A stretch of 64,000 nt of DNA, from contig NZ_MRCE01000002.1 of NCBI RefSeq assembly GCF_001904725.1, forward strand, positions 1 to 64,000, in the 5' to 3' direction. Below the pieces are notes generated by a model. That model saw only the letters and a list, made by a program, of their open reading frames with translations, did not search any database and was not told the DNA's origin. Within the stretch, counting starts at the first letter, position 1, and every line of letters starts with the position of its first letter. Below are positions 62,259 through 64,000 of this stretch, piece by piece. The DNA comes from Phormidium ambiguum IAM M-71. GTDB taxonomy: Bacteria; Cyanobacteriota; Cyanobacteriia; Cyanobacteriales; Aerosakkonemataceae. Position numbers and translations under genes: made by a program.

Positions 62259-62516
62259 TCACCACTTCAAAAACGCTGCTTCAGTCCCTTGTTCCCGGCG
62301 AAGTTTACCATCTTTTTCAAACCAAGTAATAATTTGTTGAGTGGTTAAATCTTCAATTGCCACCCCATATTCTTGGGCGATATGTTGCAATAATTTTAAA
62401 GAGGAAATAGTTAATCTAGTTAAAAACTTTTCATGATTTGCCAACAGCGCCGCATCAACCATTGCTGAATCTTCTAAAGTTAAAAATTGCGCTCCAGTTT
62501 GCCCTTGTGGATTCAT
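62259..62516 (-). CDS. Small conserved protein downstream of sufR
   Basis: 85 residues, no recognised domain. It begins MNPQGQTGAQFLTLEDSAMV and is mostly helical (KFLTRLTISSLKLLQHIAQE), ending KDGKLRREQGTEAAFLKW. It starts only 9 bases after the sufR stop, so the two are co-transcribed. I recall a similar small gene next to sufR in other cyanobacteria, but its role is not known to me. No cysteine is present, so it does not bind an iron-sulfur cluster. Confidence 0.6.
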   Translation of the reverse strand: MNPQGQTGAQFLTLEDSAMVDAALLANHEKFLTRLTISSLKLLQHIAQEYGVAIEDLTTQQIITWFEKDGKLRREQGTEAAFLKW

Positions 62517-62525
62517 AATTAGTAA

Positions 62526-63191
62526 TTAAATTCGAGATTTTTTCGTAATCATATAACCGCAGCGATGTTGACCATTGATTAACCAATGGGTGCGCTCAAT
62601 TATGCAATCTGGCAAAATCGTGGCAAACATTTCTAACTCATGAGAACAAACGCTGGGGAAAGTTTCTGCAACATCAGAAATCGCACAGTTATGCTCAGTA
62701 AACATGAACTGAGAACCGTTTCCATTTTGAGCAGTTTCTGATTCAATGGCATACCATTCTGCCATGTAACCTTCGGCGCGACGCAAATCGACTAACTTAG
62801 CAACACGCTCTCCTAGTTTACCGCCACCGATGCGATCGCGGTATTCCAGCGCCTTTTGTTGCCACTGTTTCTGTAAGATACTATTAACCTGCTCTTTTCC
62901 CAAAGTTTGCGCCATCGTATCCAACAGCGATACAGCGAATTTACCATGACTATTGGGAAAGCGATCGCGCCCCTTCCGACTCAAACGGTAAGCGTGTTGC
63001 GGTCGTCCCATCCCCGCCTGCACAGATTCATACTCAATGAGTTCTTCCGCTTCTAAATCTTTAAGATGACGGCGAACCGCTTGCGGACTGATATCCAAAG
63101 TCTCAGCCAATTCCAACGCCGTTGCTTGGCCTCGCTGCAATAGATACTCTAGGATATCTTGCTTAGTCGAAGTTTGCTCTGTGGTCGTCAT
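62526..63191 (-). CDS. sufR: Iron-sulfur sensing repressor SufR
   Basis: 221 residues. N-terminal winged helix-turn-helix (QDILEYLLQRGQATALELAE, then SPQAVRRHLKDLEAEELIEY). The C-terminal half binds a [4Fe-4S] cluster through cysteines visible in NCAISDVAETFPSVCSHELE, and two further ones in LPDCIIERTHW and GQHRCGYM. SufR represses sufBCDS and itself when the cluster is intact. It diverges from sufB, with two CAAC-N6-GTTG type boxes in the gap. Length matches the Synechocystis protein. Confidence 0.96.
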   Translation of the reverse strand: MTTTEQTSTKQDILEYLLQRGQATALELAETLDISPQAVRRHLKDLEAEELIEYESVQAGMGRPQHAYRLSRKGRDRFPNSHGKFAVSLLDTMAQTLGKEQVNSILQKQWQQKALEYRDRIGGGKLGERVAKLVDLRRAEGYMAEWYAIESETAQNGNGSQFMFTEHNCAISDVAETFPSVCSHELEMFATILPDCIIERTHWLINGQHRCGYMITKKSRI

Positions 63192-63236
63192 CTTCTTCCC
63201 AGGACTCCATACAGAAAAATTACTTTGTCACTTTGA

Positions 63237-63250
63237 CAACTTACTAGTTG
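63237..63250. promoter_or_regulatory. SufR operator, perfect CAAC-N6-GTTG
   Basis: CAAC-TTACTA-GTTG matches exactly the SufR recognition pattern known from Synechocystis. It lies 46 bases before the sufR start and about 196 before sufB, so it could control both. Confidence 0.85.
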
Positions 63251-63276
63251 TTAATGTAGCTTAAAATAGACTAAGG

Positions 63277-63290
63277 AAACAAAATAGTTG
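63277..63290. promoter_or_regulatory. Second, imperfect SufR box
   Basis: AAAC-AAAATA-GTTG differs at one position from CAAC-N6-GTTG and starts exactly 40 bases after the first box, about four helical turns, so two dimers could bind the same face of the DNA. Confidence 0.6.
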
Positions 63291-63366
63291 CTTTAGTTAT
63301 ACTAAATCCTAACCTGTCTAGCCCTAAACCGCTAGAGGGACTGGAAGTTCCGGGACAGTAACGTAG

Positions 63367-63385
63367 GACAGGCATCCTGCCTGTC
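63367..63385. repeat. GACAGGC / GCCTGTC palindrome in the sufB leader
   Basis: GACAGGC-ATCCT-GCCTGTC can form a 7-bp stem with a 5-base loop. It lies 61 bases before the sufB start, possibly in the 5' leader; similar 'aggcaggatgcctg' palindromes are common dispersed repeats in cyanobacteria. Confidence 0.6.
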
Positions 63386-63445
63386 AGTCGAAAAGCCCGT
63401 CTTCCACCAAAGAGAAGAACACCAGAGAACACGAGAGAACCGATA

Positions 63446-64000
63446 ATGAGCGCCACTGTCAAAACTTTAGTCAATCAGCCATATAAATACGGCTTCGTCA
63501 CCAACATTGAGGCAGACACCATCCCCAAAGGACTAAACGAAGATGTAATTCGCCTCATCTCTGCCAAAAAGAACGAGCCAGAATTCATGCTGGAATTTCG
63601 CCTGAGAGCCTATCGGCAATGGCTAAAGATGACAGAACCGACATGGCCTCACGTTGAATATCCACCAATCAATTTCCAAGACATCATCTACTATTCCGCA
63701 CCCAAGCAAAAGAAAAAGCTCAACAGTTTGGAAGAAGTAGACCCCACCCTATTAGAAACCTTCGAGAAACTGGGAATTCCCCTTTCCGAACAAAAGCGGC
63801 TTTCCAACGTTGCGGTCGATGCTATCTTCGACAGCGTTTCCGTCGCCACTACCTTTAGAGAGAAATTAGCCAAAGAAGGCGTAATTTTCTGCTCAATTTC
63901 CGAAGCCCTAAAAGAATATCCTGAATTAGTGCAGAAATATTTGGGAAGTGTGGTTCCAATTGCTGATAACTTCTACGCTGCACTTAACTCAGCAGTTTTC
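63446..64000 (+). CDS. sufB: Fe-S cluster assembly scaffold subunit SufB (3' partial)
   Basis: 185 residues are visible from ATG 63446; the frame runs off the window. It begins [20 protein letters not shown] and continues with [40 protein letters not shown] and [20 protein letters not shown], the standard SufB N-terminus. With SufC and SufD it forms the scaffold that receives sulfur from SufSE, the main cluster-building system of cyanobacteria. The remaining sufC, sufD and sufS are expected to the right. Divergent from sufR with a shared operator region. Confidence 0.97.
   Translation, partial: MSATVKTLVNQPYKYGFVTNIEADTIPKGLNEDVIRLISAKKNEPEFMLEFRLRAYRQWLKMTEPTWPHVEYPPINFQDIIYYSAPKQKKKLNSLEEVDPTLLETFEKLGIPLSEQKRLSNVAVDAIFDSVSVATTFREKLAKEGVIFCSISEALKEYPELVQKYLGSVVPIADNFYAALNSAVF

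Overview
The window is chromosomal DNA from a cyanobacterium, most likely a filamentous, Oscillatoriales- or Nostocales-like one. The basis is the dense scatter of HIP1 octamers (GCGATCGC), heptanucleotide repeats of the TGCCTTC type, a helical carotenoid protein next to an OCP C-terminal-domain homolog, ndhH, a SufR/SufB divergon, and many conserved cyanobacterial genes. Placement below phylum level is inference.

Bases 1-5640 look accessory: the tail of a VapC-like PIN toxin, a Phd/YefM antitoxin, a DUF6883/DUF4926 pair, HIP1-bounded repeats, a short orphan protein, and a 1224-residue protein that joins five zinc ribbons, a helicase and an RRP8-like methyltransferase. Bases 5661-12110 carry single genes on the minus strand (MpaB-like oxygenase, Uma2, GNAT, CutA, pentapeptide-repeat, HTH and membrane proteins). 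A tRNA-Arg(TCT) and ruvC follow. Bases 13.8-28.8 kb are core metabolism and maintenance: YvcK-like, tsaE, pyrC, lepB, a degenerate pyrC paralog, a tandem histidine phosphatase, a CPBP protease, a copper ATPase, an FHA protein, tmk and holB.

Bases 29.0-31.2 kb hold a compact two-gene unit that I consider the best candidate for an undescribed system: a PD-(D/E)XK (HsdR-N-like) domain fused to a ParA ATPase, overlapping by 8 bases a ParB-like protein with two C-terminal repeats. It sits between holB and a secreted protein followed by pyrD. Next come a multi-GAF protein, secA, a diheme cytochrome, MoxR, ribF, a metallo-beta-lactamase-fold hydrolase, a HAD phosphatase and queG.

Bases 46.5-55.6 kb hold the HCP/CTDH carotenoid pair, a partner-switching module (NarL-type regulator, receiver-GAF-PP2C phosphatase, RsbW-like kinase), rsmH, an Arg/Asp-rich secreted protein and an M48 protease. 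Bases 55.8-64.0 kb hold ndhH followed by midA (its probable methyltransferase), an aspartoacylase-like gene, pfkA, a broken PIN/antitoxin pair, and sufR divergent from sufB, which runs off the right edge.

Mobile-type small repeats are prominent. A 92-93 bp MITE occurs twice with 5-bp target duplications, one copy lying between the two carotenoid genes. A three-layer nested repeat lies between tmk and holB, and its innermost GC-rich palindrome also occurs in frame inside the helicase gene. No intact insertion sequence, CRISPR array or prophage is seen.
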